A stretch of DNA of 64,000 nucleotides from Sinorhizobium sojae CCBAU 05684. GTDB taxonomy: Bacteria > Pseudomonadota > Alphaproteobacteria > Rhizobiales > Rhizobiaceae. Below the pieces are notes generated by a model. The model was given only the letters and a program-made list of their open reading frames with translations, was not told where the DNA came from and searched no databases. A program made the translations under genes and the position numbers. Below are positions 38,159 to 47,507 of this stretch, piece after piece (within the stretch, counting starts at the first letter, position 1; each line of letters begins with the position of its first letter). The stretch is from assembly GCF_002288525.1 (NCBI RefSeq), contig NZ_CP023068.1, forward strand, positions 124,001 through 188,000. Reading direction: 5' to 3'.

Positions 38159-40903
38159 ATGGTTAGGCTGTCCAGCATCGAGATTTTGGGCGGGGGCCCG
38201 GCGGGGCTTTATGCGGCAATCCTGCTGCGACGTATCCTGCCGGAGGCGCGGGTGCGTGTGACCGAGCAAAATCCAAAGGGCGCGACCTTCGGCTTCGGTG
38301 TGGTCTTCTCCGATCAGGCGCTGGATTTCCTCAAGGCCGACGATCCCGAGACCCATGATCTTGTGACGCCGCTTATGGAGCGCTGGCGGAACATGACGCT
38401 GAATCTGCCCGCCGGGCAGGTTATCCTCGACGGTGTCGGATTTGCCTCCGTCGGCCGGCTGGAGTTAATCGAGATCCTGCGCAAGCGGGCCGAAGCGGTT
38501 GGCGTCGAAATGCGCTTCTCGCACACGGTGACCGCGCTTGACGGATTGCAGGCGGATCTCATCATCGGAGCGGATGGGCTGAATTCGCTCGTGCGCCGCT
38601 CGCGGGAGGCGGAATTCGCGCCGGTGCTTGAGCACTTCAGCAACCGTTTCGCCTGGTTCGGCACGGAACGCCCCTTCGACACGCTGACCCAGACCTTTGT
38701 GGAAACCGGGAAGGGGGCGCTCAACGCGCATCATTATCGATTCGCCTCGAACCGCAGCACCTTCATCGTCGAATGTGACGAGGCCACCTTCGGCGCATAC
38801 GGCTTTGCCGATATGGACGAGACGCAGAGCGCGCGGCTTTGCGAAACGATCTTTGCCGACGTTCTGGAAGGCGCGCCGCTGATCACTAACAAGTCCATGT
38901 GGCGGCAGTTTCCGCGGCTATGGTGCCAAAATTGGGTTGCGGGGCGGCATGTGCTTTTGGGCGACGCTGCCCATACCGCACATTTCTCGATTGGTTCCGG
39001 CACGCGGCTGGCAATGGAGGATGCCATCGCACTCGTCCGGTCGCTTGGCAAGCATGATGATGTCGATGAAGCGCTGGCCGCATACCAGGCCGAGCGGCAG
39101 CCAGTCGCCAGGAAGATTGTCGACGCGGCCAACACCTCTGCGAACTGGTATGAGAGCTTCGCGGCGAAGATGGCCCTGCCGCCGGTCGATTTCGCCTTCG
39201 ATTACCTGACGCGTTCCGGCCGTATGGACATGGAGCGTCTGCGCAAGATCGCGCCGGGCTTCATGGCCCGCTACGAGGCCGAGAAGGCGGCGGAAGGCAG
39301 CGCGCTTGCCGACCCGGTGAAGGACGACGCGCCCGGGGCCACCGAGATCGGCTTCGAGAAGGCGGCGCACCCGAACTGCTCCATTATCCTGTGGGACAAT
39401 CTCGCCCGCAATCCGGACAAGCCTGCGGTGATTGGGCCTGCCGGCACGCTGACCTATGCCGAAATGGTGGCCGAGGCGGCGCGGTGGGGCAATGCCTTGA
39501 TCGCCGCCGGGCTGAAGCGGGGAGAGCGCATACCGTTCTTCCTCGATGATACGCCGGCCTATCCAGCAGCCTTCTTCGGGGCAGTACGCGCCGGCTTTGT
39601 GCCCGTTCTGCTGAATATCCAGACCACGCCCGACGTCCTGAATTTCTTCCTTCAGGACACCGGAGCGCGGGTTGCGCTATGTGAGGCGTCCCTGGCGGAC
39701 CGTTTCGGCCCGGAGACGCTGAAAGGCACCGCACTGGAGCGGGTTGTGATCGCGAATGGCACGGCTGATGGGGCAGGGCGCATCGCCGCCGCTGACTTCC
39801 TCGCAGGCCAACCGCAGACGCTCGACTGTGCCGACACCGGTGCGGACGACATGGCGTTCTGGATGTATTCCTCCGGCTCGACCGGGCGACCCAAGGGCAT
39901 TGTCCACCTGCATCACGACATGGCCTATACGCAGGCGTCCTTCGGTGAGCATGTCCTGAAGCTGCGTCCCGACGACATCTGCTTCTCGGTTCCGAAGATC
40001 TTCTTCGCCTATGGCTTTGGGAATGCGATCACTTTTCCCTTCTCGATCGGCGCGACAACGCTATTGCTGCCGGGCCAGCCGCGCCCCAACGCTGTGCTGG
40101 ACGCTATTGAGGGCTTTCGGCCCACGGTGCTCTTTGGCCTTCCGACACTTTATACCGCACTGGCGCGGGCCGAGGGCGTGGCGGCGCGCGACTTGAGTTG
40201 CCTGCGCCAGTCCATGTCGGCGGCTGAGATCCTGTCGCAGGAAATCTATGACTCCTGGAAGGCGTTGACGGGGCACGGCCCGACCGAGGGGCTGGGTTCG
40301 ACCGAGATGCTGCACATTTATCTGTCGAACAGCCTCGACGACCACCGCATCGGTTCGGCGGGCGCGCGCGTGCCGGGCTATGAGGTGCGTCTCGAAACGC
40401 CTGAGGGCAAGCCGGCAGGTCCCGGCGAAGAAGGCGTGATGTTCGTGCGCGGCCATTCCTCGGCACCTTGTTACTGGAACCGGCCGGACAAGACACGCGA
40501 TACAATGCGCGGCGACTGGCTCTACACAGGCGACCGCTTCATCGAGAAAGACGGCTGCTATTACTTTCAGGGACGCGCCGACGAACTGATCAAGGTGTCG
40601 GGCCAGTGGGTGTGGCCGCTGGAGGTGGAACGCTGCTTGAACGAGCATCCGGACGTGCACGAATGCGCCGTCATGGCGCATCAAATGGCCGACCGCCGGA
40701 TGACGCTGCGAGCCGTGGTGCGGCTTCGCGACGGCAAGGCGGGGAGCGAAGAACAGAGCGAAGCGCTGCGGGCCTACGTCAAGTCGCGCCTCCAGCCATA
40801 CAAATATCCGCGTATCGTCGAATATGCCGCCGATCTGCCCAAGACCGGAACCGGCAAGATAGATCGGCAGGCACTGCTGCGGGTGAAAGAGGAAAGCTTA
40901 TGA
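38159..40903 (+). CDS. Fusion of FAD-dependent aryl-CoA hydroxylase and aryl-CoA ligase
   Basis: A 914-residue two-enzyme chain. Residues 1-380 form an FAD monooxygenase of the salicylyl-CoA 5-hydroxylase / 2-aminobenzoyl-CoA monooxygenase type (GGGPAG at 11-16, GADGLNS at 137-143, GDAAHT at 268-273). Residues 400-914 form a benzoate-CoA-ligase-type adenylating enzyme (YSSGSTGRPKG at 570-580, YTGDRF, and the C-terminal lysine at 900 in GTGKIDRQ). The ATG at 38159 follows GGGAGGA. I infer that salicylate is activated to salicylyl-CoA and hydroxylated to gentisyl-CoA on the same polypeptide, with the neighbouring thioesterase freeing gentisate. Known salicylyl-CoA systems use separate proteins, and other fusions of this FAD domain carry an old-yellow-enzyme domain instead. 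There is no stop or frameshift between the halves. Confidence 0.88.
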   Translation: MVRLSSIEILGGGPAGLYAAILLRRILPEARVRVTEQNPKGATFGFGVVFSDQALDFLKADDPETHDLVTPLMERWRNMTLNLPAGQVILDGVGFASVGRLELIEILRKRAEAVGVEMRFSHTVTALDGLQADLIIGADGLNSLVRRSREAEFAPVLEHFSNRFAWFGTERPFDTLTQTFVETGKGALNAHHYRFASNRSTFIVECDEATFGAYGFADMDETQSARLCETIFADVLEGAPLITNKSMWRQFPRLWCQNWVAGRHVLLGDAAHTAHFSIGSGTRLAMEDAIALVRSLGKHDDVDEALAAYQAERQPVARKIVDAANTSANWYESFAAKMALPPVDFAFDYLTRSGRMDMERLRKIAPGFMARYEAEKAAEGSALADPVKDDAPGATEIGFEKAAHPNCSIILWDNLARNPDKPAVIGPAGTLTYAEMVAEAARWGNALIAAGLKRGERIPFFLDDTPAYPAAFFGAVRAGFVPVLLNIQTTPDVLNFFLQDTGARVALCEASLADRFGPETLKGTALERVVIANGTADGAGRIAAADFLAGQPQTLDCADTGADDMAFWMYSSGSTGRPKGIVHLHHDMAYTQASFGEHVLKLRPDDICFSVPKIFFAYGFGNAITFPFSIGATTLLLPGQPRPNAVLDAIEGFRPTVLFGLPTLYTALARAEGVAARDLSCLRQSMSAAEILSQEIYDSWKALTGHGPTEGLGSTEMLHIYLSNSLDDHRIGSAGARVPGYEVRLETPEGKPAGPGEEGVMFVRGHSSAPCYWNRPDKTRDTMRGDWLYTGDRFIEKDGCYYFQGRADELIKVSGQWVWPLEVERCLNEHPDVHECAVMAHQMADRRMTLRAVVRLRDGKAGSEEQSEALRAYVKSRLQPYKYPRIVEYAADLPKTGTGKIDRQALLRVKEESL

Positions 40904-41023
40904 CGCGGCATGGGCCGAAGCCCAAAGCCGAGACTGGTTGAAACGAACGATCCGCAATCGTCCTGTGGGCGGGGAGGCCCTTGCGACGATTCGTTTGGCA
41001 AATCCATCAACGGGAGGAATAAA

Positions 41024-41983
41024 ATGAACATCAGCAGATATTTGTTGGCAGCCGGCTTGGCGCTCGGGCTCACCGTGCCCGCCACCGCGCAGGTCAGTTC
41101 CATCGCGACCCCGCCTCAGGGATCGGTCTGGAACACCATGTCGTCCGTCATCGCCGGTCAGGCGCGCGAAAGCAGCAATCTGCGCATGGTGGTGCAGCCT
41201 TACGGCGGCAATGCACAGATGATGCAGGCCCTGAACGAAGGTATCGCGGAGTTCGCACTTAACGATGTCAACGATGCCATTTCGGCGGTCGCGGGCAGCG
41301 GCGAATATAGCGCTGCCTTGCCCAATCTGCGTGCCGTTGCGCGGATCAACCCGTTCCCGGTCGGGCTTTATGTGAAGGAAAGCTCCGGGATGACCAAGGT
41401 CGCTGACCTCGCGGGCAAGAGCGTGCCCTCGGGCTGGGATGGTTTTCCCATCGCGCGGTCCCACATCACGGCCATTCTTGCCGCCGGCGGATTGACCTGG
41501 GATGACGTCAAACAGGTTCCGGTACCGGAGCTGATCCGCGGCTCGGATGACATGGCTTCCGGCCGGGTCGACAGCGCCTTCTTCGCCGTCGGCGGACCGA
41601 AGGTGGCCGAGATAGACGCCTCGGTCGGCGGCGTCCGGTTTTTGGCCGTCGAAGCCAATGACGAGAACCTTGCGAAGATTCAGGCGGTGCGCCCGGCTTT
41701 CTATTTCTCCGAGATTGCCCCCGCCCCGGCCCGGGTCGGGGTCGAGGAGCCAACGATGTTCGTGACCTGGGATAACGTCCTCCTTGCGGGCAGCCACGTG
41801 CCGGACGAGCAGGTGAAATCATTCCTCGCGGTCATCTTTGACAACGTCGAAGCCATCGGCACGGCCTATCCCCCACTCAGGGCGCTCAATGTAGAGACTG
41901 CATACAAGAGCTATCCGGGATTGGAATACCATCCCGGCGCAGTCGCCTTCTTCGAAGAGCGCGGCATCAAGCAGTCCAAATAG
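41024..41983 (+). CDS. TAXI-family TRAP transporter solute-binding protein
   Basis: A 319-residue exported binding protein. It begins with a cleavable signal peptide (MNISRYLLAAGLALGLTVPA, cut near TAQ), then TPPQGSVWNTMSSVIAG, the TAXI-family ligand region. The ATG at 41024 follows CGGGAGGAAT. It pairs with the fused TRAP permease that follows. Position between the hydroxylase-ligase and the gentisate genes suggests uptake of the aromatic acid substrate, but the ligand has not been shown. Confidence 0.85.
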   Translation: MNISRYLLAAGLALGLTVPATAQVSSIATPPQGSVWNTMSSVIAGQARESSNLRMVVQPYGGNAQMMQALNEGIAEFALNDVNDAISAVAGSGEYSAALPNLRAVARINPFPVGLYVKESSGMTKVADLAGKSVPSGWDGFPIARSHITAILAAGGLTWDDVKQVPVPELIRGSDDMASGRVDSAFFAVGGPKVAEIDASVGGVRFLAVEANDENLAKIQAVRPAFYFSEIAPAPARVGVEEPTMFVTWDNVLLAGSHVPDEQVKSFLAVIFDNVEAIGTAYPPLRALNVETAYKSYPGLEYHPGAVAFFEERGIKQSK

Positions 41984-41994
41984 TCTTGTGTCTC

Positions 41995-42020
41995 CCCGGG
42001 CGGCGCTGGCGCCACCCGGG
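41995..42020 (+). other. Intercistronic hairpin between TRAP binding protein and permease
   Basis: CCCGGG-c-GGCGC (41995-42006) pairs with GCGCC-a-CCCGGG (42009-42020) around a two-base TG tip, a strong nearly perfect stem. No T-run follows. Like the hairpin after the agp binding-protein gene, it probably keeps the binding-protein message more abundant than the permease message. Confidence 0.65.
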
Positions 42021-42045
42021 TTGAGCTGGATCGGAAGGGTATAGA

Positions 42046-44016
42046 GTGACCGACAACATCTCGCAAATCGCAGCCGGAACCGAAGTGCCGCAAGATGTGA
42101 GCGGGCCGCCATGGGTTCGTCACCTGGTCCATGCGCTCGCCGGCACCCTGACCCTGGTTGCTGTTGCGCAGGCCGCTGACCTCGCGTCCAGGCTTGGCTA
42201 CTCCTATTATACCGAGCAGTTCCTGGCGGTGATCCTAGGCTTAAGCCTTGCGCTCGTCTTCCTTCTCCGCAGGGCTCGATCTTCGGACGAGGCAAAGGGT
42301 TCGCCGCCGATCCCCGATCTGATCCTCGCCGCGCTCGGCCTCGGCCTTTCCTTCTATGTAGCCTGGGCCTACCCAGCCCTCCTCTCCAGCGCCATGATGC
42401 TGCCGTGGGATGCGCTCGTCGGCGGCGGCTTGCTGTTTCTCCTTGTGCTCGAAGGTTTGCGCCGGACGGTGGGTATGACGCTCGTCATCGTCGTGCTGGC
42501 GATCGTACTCTACGGGCTTATCGGCCATATGGTGCCGGGCATCCTGCAAACGCGCGAAGTTCAGGCGCCGCGCATGGCGGTCTATCTCGCCTTCGATCCG
42601 AACGGTCTGTTCGGGATAACCCTTAACGTCGCGGCGACGGTAGTGGTCGCCTTCGTCCTCTTCGGCCAGATTCTGTTGCGCTCGGGCGGAGCCGATTTCT
42701 TCAACGATATCGCACTCGCCAGCATGGGCCACAGGCGCGGCGGCTCCGCGAAGATCTCCATCGTCGCATCGGCTCTGTTCGGTTCGATTTCCGGCGTGGT
42801 GGTGTCGAACATCGTCGCGACTGGTGTGGTGACCATCCGGCTGATGATCAATTCGGGTTTCCGCCGTACCACGGCGGCGGCTGTCGAAGCGGTCGCTTCG
42901 ACCGGCGGTCAGATCGCGCCGCCGGTCATGGGCGCGGTGGCCTTCCTGATGGCCGACATCCTGCAGAAGCCCTATTCGGAAATCGTCGTGGCAGCGATCG
43001 TGCCGGCGCTGCTCTACTATGTCGCTCTCTATGTGCAGGCCGACCTTCAGGCAGCCAAGCACAATATCAGGCCGGTAGAGGGGGAGGTCATTCCTCCCGT
43101 GGGCCGCGTTTTGTCGCGTGGATGGGTTTTCGCGCTGCCCTTTGCGGCGATTGTGGCCGCGCTGTTCTGGTTCAACCAGCGGGCCGAGACCGCGGCTCTG
43201 TGGGGCGGCGGTGCGGCCCTGCTGATCGGGCTTTTCATGGGCTACGGCAAAGCCCGCATGTCCCTGCGCGACCTCTGGAGTGCCGCCGTAGAAAGCGGCC
43301 AGTCCATCGTCGACATCATCATGATCTCGGCTGCTGCGGGCTTTATCATCGGTGTGCTGAATGTGACCGGTCTCGGATTTGCCGTAACCTTCGCGCTGGT
43401 TGATCTGGGGCAGGGCAATTTGTTCTTGCTGCTGCTCATTTCGGCTGCGGTCTGCCTCGTCCTGGGCATGGGCATGCCGACCGTGGGCGTTTACCTGCTG
43501 CTCGCCGTGCTCGTCGCGCCCTCGCTGATCGAGACGGGCGTGGAGCCCATCGCTGCACACCTCTTCATCTTCTATCTCGGCATGATGTCGATGGTGACGC
43601 CGCCCATCGGGATCGGCGCCTTCTTCGCGGCGTCGATCGCGAAGGCTCCCCCGCTCGCGACGGCGTTCGAGTCGATGCGCTTCGGCTGGACCGCTTATAT
43701 TGTCCCGTTCCTGTTCGTCTTCTCGCCCGCCCTGCTCCTGATGGGCGATCCGGTCGAAATCGTGGTCGCGGTCGCCACGGCGATCCTGGGCGTCTACGCG
43801 ATCTCAAGCGCCTTCATCGGCTGGCTGCATGGCCCGGCCGGCATTTTCCGCCGCATCCTGACAGGGCTCGCGGGCGCGGCGTTGTTGCTGCCACCGGGAA
43901 TTCTCGGAGCAGCAACACTCTGGATCAACGGGGCGGGCTTTGCCGCGCTGGCTATGCTCTGGCTGCTGGGCCGGGACAGGCAAAGCCAGGTTTCCGTTCC
44001 CCATCCCGCGCAATGA
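42046..44016 (+). CDS. TRAP transporter fused permease (small and large membrane subunits)
   Basis: A 656-residue polytopic membrane protein in which the small DctQ-like and large DctM-like subunits are one chain, the usual form in TAXI-type TRAP systems. The large domain has GSISGVVVSNIVATG, STGGQIAPPVMGAVAFLMAD and LGMGMPTVGVYLLLAVLVAP. The start is the GTG at 42046 with GGAAGG upstream. With the preceding binding protein it forms a sodium- or proton-driven high-affinity importer. Confidence 0.88.
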   Translation: MTDNISQIAAGTEVPQDVSGPPWVRHLVHALAGTLTLVAVAQAADLASRLGYSYYTEQFLAVILGLSLALVFLLRRARSSDEAKGSPPIPDLILAALGLGLSFYVAWAYPALLSSAMMLPWDALVGGGLLFLLVLEGLRRTVGMTLVIVVLAIVLYGLIGHMVPGILQTREVQAPRMAVYLAFDPNGLFGITLNVAATVVVAFVLFGQILLRSGGADFFNDIALASMGHRRGGSAKISIVASALFGSISGVVVSNIVATGVVTIRLMINSGFRRTTAAAVEAVASTGGQIAPPVMGAVAFLMADILQKPYSEIVVAAIVPALLYYVALYVQADLQAAKHNIRPVEGEVIPPVGRVLSRGWVFALPFAAIVAALFWFNQRAETAALWGGGAALLIGLFMGYGKARMSLRDLWSAAVESGQSIVDIIMISAAAGFIIGVLNVTGLGFAVTFALVDLGQGNLFLLLLISAAVCLVLGMGMPTVGVYLLLAVLVAPSLIETGVEPIAAHLFIFYLGMMSMVTPPIGIGAFFAASIAKAPPLATAFESMRFGWTAYIVPFLFVFSPALLLMGDPVEIVVAVATAILGVYAISSAFIGWLHGPAGIFRRILTGLAGAALLLPPGILGAATLWINGAGFAALAMLWLLGRDRQSQVSVPHPAQ

Positions 44017-44074
44017 CAGATCGGCTGGTAGCTATTTCGCAAACCTGGCTGAACTCGACAACAAGGAGACACAA

Positions 44075-44770
44075 ATGTCCTACGTCTTTTCTCCCCCACC
44101 GGTCGCGACTGTGGCAGTTGCCGATAGCCCTGACAGGTTTCCGGTGCGGCGCATCTTCTGTGTCGGGAGGAACTACGCCGCCCATGCCCGCGAAATGGGC
44201 AAGGACCCGGAGCGCGAATTGCCGTTCTTCTTCAGCAAGCCTGCAGACGCAGTCGTGGATGCGGGCGAAACCGTCGCCTACCCGCCGCAGACGGAGAACT
44301 TCCATTACGAGGCGGAGCTGGTGGTCGCCATCGGCACGGGCGGGCGCGATATTCCCGAGGCGGACGCTCTGACGCATGTCTGGGGCTACGCCATCGGCAA
44401 CGACCTGACCCGGCGCGACCTGCAGCTTCAAGCCCGAGACAAAGGGCGTCCGTGGGATTTCGGCAAGGCCTTCGACCGCTCCGCCGTCATCGGTCCGGTT
44501 CATCCGGTGGCGAAGGTCGGGTATCCGGAAAAGGGCTCGATCCGGCTCACCGTGAACGGCGAGACGAAGCAGGACGCGGATCTGAACGAGCTGATCTGGT
44601 CAGTGCCCGAGGTCATCTCGTTCTTGTCGCATTCCGTCACGCTTGCGCCGGGCGATCTGATCATGACCGGCACTCCGGCAGGCGTGGGAGCGCTGGTGCC
44701 AGGCGACGTGTGCGTCGTGAGCATCGAGGGGCTGGGCGAGATCAGCACCCGGATCGGCCCCAGGGCGTAA
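44075..44770 (+). CDS. Fumarylpyruvate hydrolase (FAH family)
   Basis: A 231-residue member of the fumarylacetoacetate hydrolase family, expected to split fumarylpyruvate into fumarate and pyruvate as the last step of the gentisate route (NagK-like). Metal-site residues are in HYEAELVVAIG; other marks are FCVGRNYAAHAREMG and MTGTPAGVGALVPGD. The ATG at 44075 is preceded by AAGGAG. It lies directly before the isomerase gene, two bases apart. Confidence 0.88.
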   Translation: MSYVFSPPPVATVAVADSPDRFPVRRIFCVGRNYAAHAREMGKDPERELPFFFSKPADAVVDAGETVAYPPQTENFHYEAELVVAIGTGGRDIPEADALTHVWGYAIGNDLTRRDLQLQARDKGRPWDFGKAFDRSAVIGPVHPVAKVGYPEKGSIRLTVNGETKQDADLNELIWSVPEVISFLSHSVTLAPGDLIMTGTPAGVGALVPGDVCVVSIEGLGEISTRIGPRA

Positions 44771-44772
44771 CA

Positions 44773-45420
44773 ATGACCCTGACGCTGCACAATTTCTTCC
44801 GCTCCTCGACGTCCACGCGGCTGCGCGCTGCGCTGAACCTCAAGGGCCTGGACTATGATTACGTGCCTTATGTCCTGCGGCGGGGAGACACGCGCACGCC
44901 GGAATACCTGGCGATGAACCCGGCCGGCCTCGTGCCCGCGCTGGAGGGCCCGGATGGCACGATCATGACCCAATCGCTGGCGATCATCGAATGGCTGGAG
45001 GAAAACCATCCTGAGCCTGCCCTTCTGCCAACCGATTCCGATGGCAGGGTGCGGGTCCGGGCGCTGGCGCTTATGATCGCGTGCGAGGTCCATCCCCTCA
45101 ACAATCTCCGGGTGCTCGCCTATCTGGCAGACTGCTTCGGCGCTGATGAGGCGGCACAGAAGGAATGGTTCACTCACTGGGTGGAAACCACCTTCGAGGC
45201 GCTGGAAAAGATGCTGTCGTCGGATCCGAGGACCGGCGTATTCTGCCATGGCGACGAGCCGGGGCTCGCCGACCTTTGTCTCTACGCACAAGTCTGGAAC
45301 AATCGCCGCTTCGACATCCGTACCTCGGCATGGCCGACGATCGATCGCATCTTCAAACGGCTGGATCAGATCCCTGCCTTCAGGGATGCCGCCCCGCCAA
45401 ACCAGCCGGACGCTGCCTAA
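44773..45420 (+). CDS. Maleylpyruvate isomerase, glutathione S-transferase zeta type
   Basis: A 215-residue protein of the zeta-class GST family (NagL-like). The N-terminal thioredoxin-fold domain contains the glutathione-binding FRSSTSTRLRAALNLKG, and NPAGLVPAL and QSLAIIEWLEE follow. It isomerises maleylpyruvate to fumarylpyruvate using glutathione, the thiol rhizobia make. It begins two bases after the preceding hydrolase gene and is followed by gentisate dioxygenase. Confidence 0.9.
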   Translation: MTLTLHNFFRSSTSTRLRAALNLKGLDYDYVPYVLRRGDTRTPEYLAMNPAGLVPALEGPDGTIMTQSLAIIEWLEENHPEPALLPTDSDGRVRVRALALMIACEVHPLNNLRVLAYLADCFGADEAAQKEWFTHWVETTFEALEKMLSSDPRTGVFCHGDEPGLADLCLYAQVWNNRRFDIRTSAWPTIDRIFKRLDQIPAFRDAAPPNQPDAA

Positions 45421-45450
45421 CCATCAAACTCGCAAGCAGGAGGATATGCT

Positions 45451-46551
45451 GTGCTTGAGAAGACAGAAAACGCGCCGGCCCATGCGATGCAGCCTGAGGA
45501 GACGCCGGAACTGCGCGCGCTCTACAAGGGGTTCCAAGAGCAGTGCCTGCTTCCGCTGTGGACCCAACTCGGCGACCTGATGCCGATCCATCCCAAGCCG
45601 CGGGCCGTCCCTCATGTCTGGAAGTGGGCGGACCTGCTGCCGCTGGCGCAACGCTCCGGCGAGCTCGTCCCTGTCGGGCGGGGCGGCGAGCGGCGAGCCA
45701 TCGGCCTGGCCAATCCGGGGCTGGGCGGCCATGCCTATGTCAGCCCGACGCTCTGGGCGGCGATCCAGTATCTCGGCCCGAGGGAGACCGCTCCCGAGCA
45801 CCGCCATGCGCAGAATGCCTTCCGCTTCGTGGTCGAGGGGGAAGGCGTCTGGACCGTGGTCAACGGCGATCCGGTACGCATGAGCCGCGGCGATCTGCTC
45901 CTGACCCCGGGCTGGCATTTCCACGGTCATCATAATGATACCGATAAGCCCATGGCCTGGATCGACGGGCTCGACATCCCCTTTGCTCAGCACAACGACG
46001 TCGGCTTTTTCGAGTTCGGCTCGGACCGGGTAACCGACTATGCCACCCCGCGCTTTTCACGGGGTGAGCGGCTCTGGTGCCATCCGGGCCTGCGGCCCTT
46101 GTCCGGGCTTCGCGACACCGTCAGCTCGCCCATCGGTGCCTACCGCTGGGAGCACACGGACCGCGCTTTGACCGAGCAGCTGCTGCTGGAGGAAGAAGGG
46201 CAGCCCGCGACGGTGGAGCAGGGCCACGCGGCCATCCGCTACGTCAATCCCACCAACGGTGGCGACGTGATGCCGACGATCCGCTGTGAGTTCCATCGTC
46301 TGCGTGCGGGCACAACGACCCCGAAGCGGCGGGAGGTAGGCTCGTCCGTCTTCCAGGTCTTCGAGGGAAAGGGCGCAGTCGTCATCGACGGGGTGACGCA
46401 TAAGCTCGACATCGGCGACTTGTTCGTGATCCCGTCCTGGGTGCCGTGGTCGCTCCAGGCCGAAACCCAGTTCGATCTGTTCCGCTTCTCCGACGCGCCG
46501 ATCATGGAGCGGCTGAACTTTGCGCGCGCCCATGTCGAGGCGGGCGATTGA
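45451..46551 (+). CDS. Gentisate 1,2-dioxygenase
   Basis: A 366-residue double-cupin ring-cleaving enzyme that opens gentisate to maleylpyruvate with Fe(II). The first cupin holds the iron ligands in PEHRHAQNAFRFVVEG (His117, His119) and WHFHGHHN (His156-His161 region). The C-terminal cupin (VFQVFEGKGAVVIDG) lacks some of these. The start is the GTG at 45451 with AGGAGG upstream; an overlapping ATG at 45446 is in another frame. It confirms that the cluster drains into gentisate, and ends overlapping the next start. Confidence 0.92.
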   Translation: MLEKTENAPAHAMQPEETPELRALYKGFQEQCLLPLWTQLGDLMPIHPKPRAVPHVWKWADLLPLAQRSGELVPVGRGGERRAIGLANPGLGGHAYVSPTLWAAIQYLGPRETAPEHRHAQNAFRFVVEGEGVWTVVNGDPVRMSRGDLLLTPGWHFHGHHNDTDKPMAWIDGLDIPFAQHNDVGFFEFGSDRVTDYATPRFSRGERLWCHPGLRPLSGLRDTVSSPIGAYRWEHTDRALTEQLLLEEEGQPATVEQGHAAIRYVNPTNGGDVMPTIRCEFHRLRAGTTTPKRREVGSSVFQVFEGKGAVVIDGVTHKLDIGDLFVIPSWVPWSLQAETQFDLFRFSDAPIMERLNFARAHVEAGD

Positions 46552-47384
46552 TGAGCGAGAGCATCGAGGAGGCGCGCGCCGCCCTTCGGGCCCGGCAGGG
46601 CAGCGGCGCCCGGTACGATGCGCCCGCCGCACCCGCCCGCCAACTCGATTGGGCGCGGCGCGGCACGGCCTATTTCGCGCGCCTCCTCAACGAGCTGTCG
46701 GACCGCGATCTCGACGCACCATCGGCGCTGCCGGGGCTGTCGCGGCGTCACATCATTGCGCATATCGGCTATCATGCCCGGCTTATAAGCGAAATGGTCG
46801 CCTGGGCGCGGACGGGGCAGCTGGGGCCCTTCCCAGAGGCGGCACAGGTATCGACGAGCGATGTCGTGCTCGGAGCGAGCCTGCCGTCGCGCGCTCTCCG
46901 CCATCTCTTCGATCATTCCGGAGTCCACCTCAATGTGGAATGGCGCGACTTGAGCGATGCCGGCTGGGACGCCTCGGTCGAAGACGCCGCGGGCCGGCGT
47001 GTAACGCTGCGTGATACCCCGGAAATCCGGGCCCGCGCACTATGGCTCCACGCGGTGGATTTGGCGGCGGGCGGTCGGTTTGCCGACATGCCACCGGACT
47101 TCATTGATCCCCTGATCCGGTACTATGCGGCAGCCTATACCGGCCGCCCTTTCTCGCTTTCCTTCTCCGACCGGCCGGAACCGCTCGTGGTCGGCAACGC
47201 GCCCGAAATCGCCGTGACGGGAAGAGCGGCGGATATCGCTCAATGGCTCTGTGGCCGGGGTGTACGCGGACTGCAGGTGGCCGGCGGCGTGTTACCCGAA
47301 GAGCCTCGCTCAACCCTCGGATTAATCGGACCATTGCCGGTGGAACTACAGATATCTTCACCCACCGAATCGGGATCCAGTTGA
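46551..47384 (+). CDS. Maleylpyruvate isomerase family protein, DinB/MDMPI type
   Basis: A 277-residue protein with the N-terminal four-helix DinB-like (MDMPI_N) fold, shown by LSRRHIIAHIGYHARLISEM with candidate metal-binding histidines, and an MDMPI C-terminal domain (about 180-260). Its ATG overlaps the gentisate dioxygenase stop by one base, so it is coupled. This family's characterised members use mycothiol, which rhizobia are not known to make, so the thiol used or the real reaction may differ. It would duplicate the GST-type isomerase in the same operon. Confidence 0.82.
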   Translation: MSESIEEARAALRARQGSGARYDAPAAPARQLDWARRGTAYFARLLNELSDRDLDAPSALPGLSRRHIIAHIGYHARLISEMVAWARTGQLGPFPEAAQVSTSDVVLGASLPSRALRHLFDHSGVHLNVEWRDLSDAGWDASVEDAAGRRVTLRDTPEIRARALWLHAVDLAAGGRFADMPPDFIDPLIRYYAAAYTGRPFSLSFSDRPEPLVVGNAPEIAVTGRAADIAQWLCGRGVRGLQVAGGVLPEEPRSTLGLIGPLPVELQISSPTESGSS

Positions 47385-47507
47385 CGAGCACGCGGTAGGT
47401 AAGCCCTCGTAGGCAGCAGCTATCACGCTAGGTAGGAGGGAAACAGGCGCCTTGTCCACCCGGACACCGCTCGGTTGGACGGTGCGGCCTACAAGCGCCG
47501 CGGCCGT

